Origin: a candidate division Zixibacteria bacterium DG_27 | Lineage (GTDB): Bacteria; Zixibacteria; MSB-5A5; DG-27 | Reading direction: 5' to 3' | DNA length: 6,073 nt | Assembly (NCBI GenBank): GCA_001302725.1 | Contig: LIZU01000088.1 | Span: forward strand, 1-6,073 | Shown: positions 6,024 to 6,073 of the stretch, piece by piece | How the letters are laid out: every line of letters starts with the position of its first letter | Numbering within the stretch: position 1 is the first letter of the stretch | The notes under the pieces: model-generated | Seen by the model: only the letters and a program-made list of their open reading frames with translations | What the model was told of the DNA's origin: nothing | The model's database searches: none | Translations under genes and position numbers: made by a program

Positions 6024-6073
6024 AACGGCGAGCTCGCTTTCGCGGGATCTGAGGTGTGTGCTGACTACTTGTT
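6024..6073. other. 5' flank of the DUF5916 gene, no gene seen
   Basis: This short flank contains a perfect 10-bp palindrome GCGAGCTCGC (6028-6037), with an overlapping CGC-GAAA-GCG mini-hairpin on the minus strand, just ahead of the ribosome-binding site. No convincing -35/-10 pair is visible, so the promoter is either atypical or outside the window. Confidence 0.3.

Overview
All supported genes in this 6.1-kb window read leftward on the minus strand, in two blocks. The layout points to a Gram-negative (diderm) bacterium. The evidence is a large exported protein with the DUF5916 signature, a family common in Bacteroidota, Gemmatimonadota and FCB-type candidate phyla such as Zixibacteria, together with signal peptides and a lipoprotein signal. 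The base composition is moderate, by eye somewhat over 50% GC. The phylum is an inference; no rRNA, tRNA or marker gene is present to fix it. I see no mobile element, CRISPR array, RNA gene or phage signature.

In transcription order (right to left): a short 5' flank (6015-6073) leads into an 810-residue secreted DUF5916 protein (3582-6014). It has a signal peptide, a CBM9-like beta-sandwich and a probable C-terminal outer-membrane beta-barrel, and it is followed by a clear intrinsic terminator (3504-3532). Next comes a 54-residue zinc-ribbon protein (3290-3454), too short for routine ORF calling. Its stop codon shares one base with the start of a RecB/Cas4-like PD-(D/E)XK nuclease carrying a four-cysteine Fe-S signature and a C-terminal extension (2073-3290). 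A gap of about 134 bp holds a strong-looking promoter. After it lie a protein-L-isoaspartate methyltransferase with an N-terminal export signal (1174-1938) and, 30 bp on, a lipoprotein with a C-terminal transmembrane helix (1-1143, cut by the window edge).

The genes fall into an envelope set (DUF5916 protein, exported PIMT, lipoprotein) and a nucleic-acid pair (zinc ribbon plus nuclease). The observations most worth following are the export signal on a SAM-dependent repair enzyme, two sigma70-like promoters placed so close to their start codons that leaderless or near-leaderless mRNAs are predicted, and the translationally coupled zinc-ribbon/Fe-S-nuclease pair with no helicase partner in view. 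Nothing here amounts to a demonstrably new defence or mobile system.
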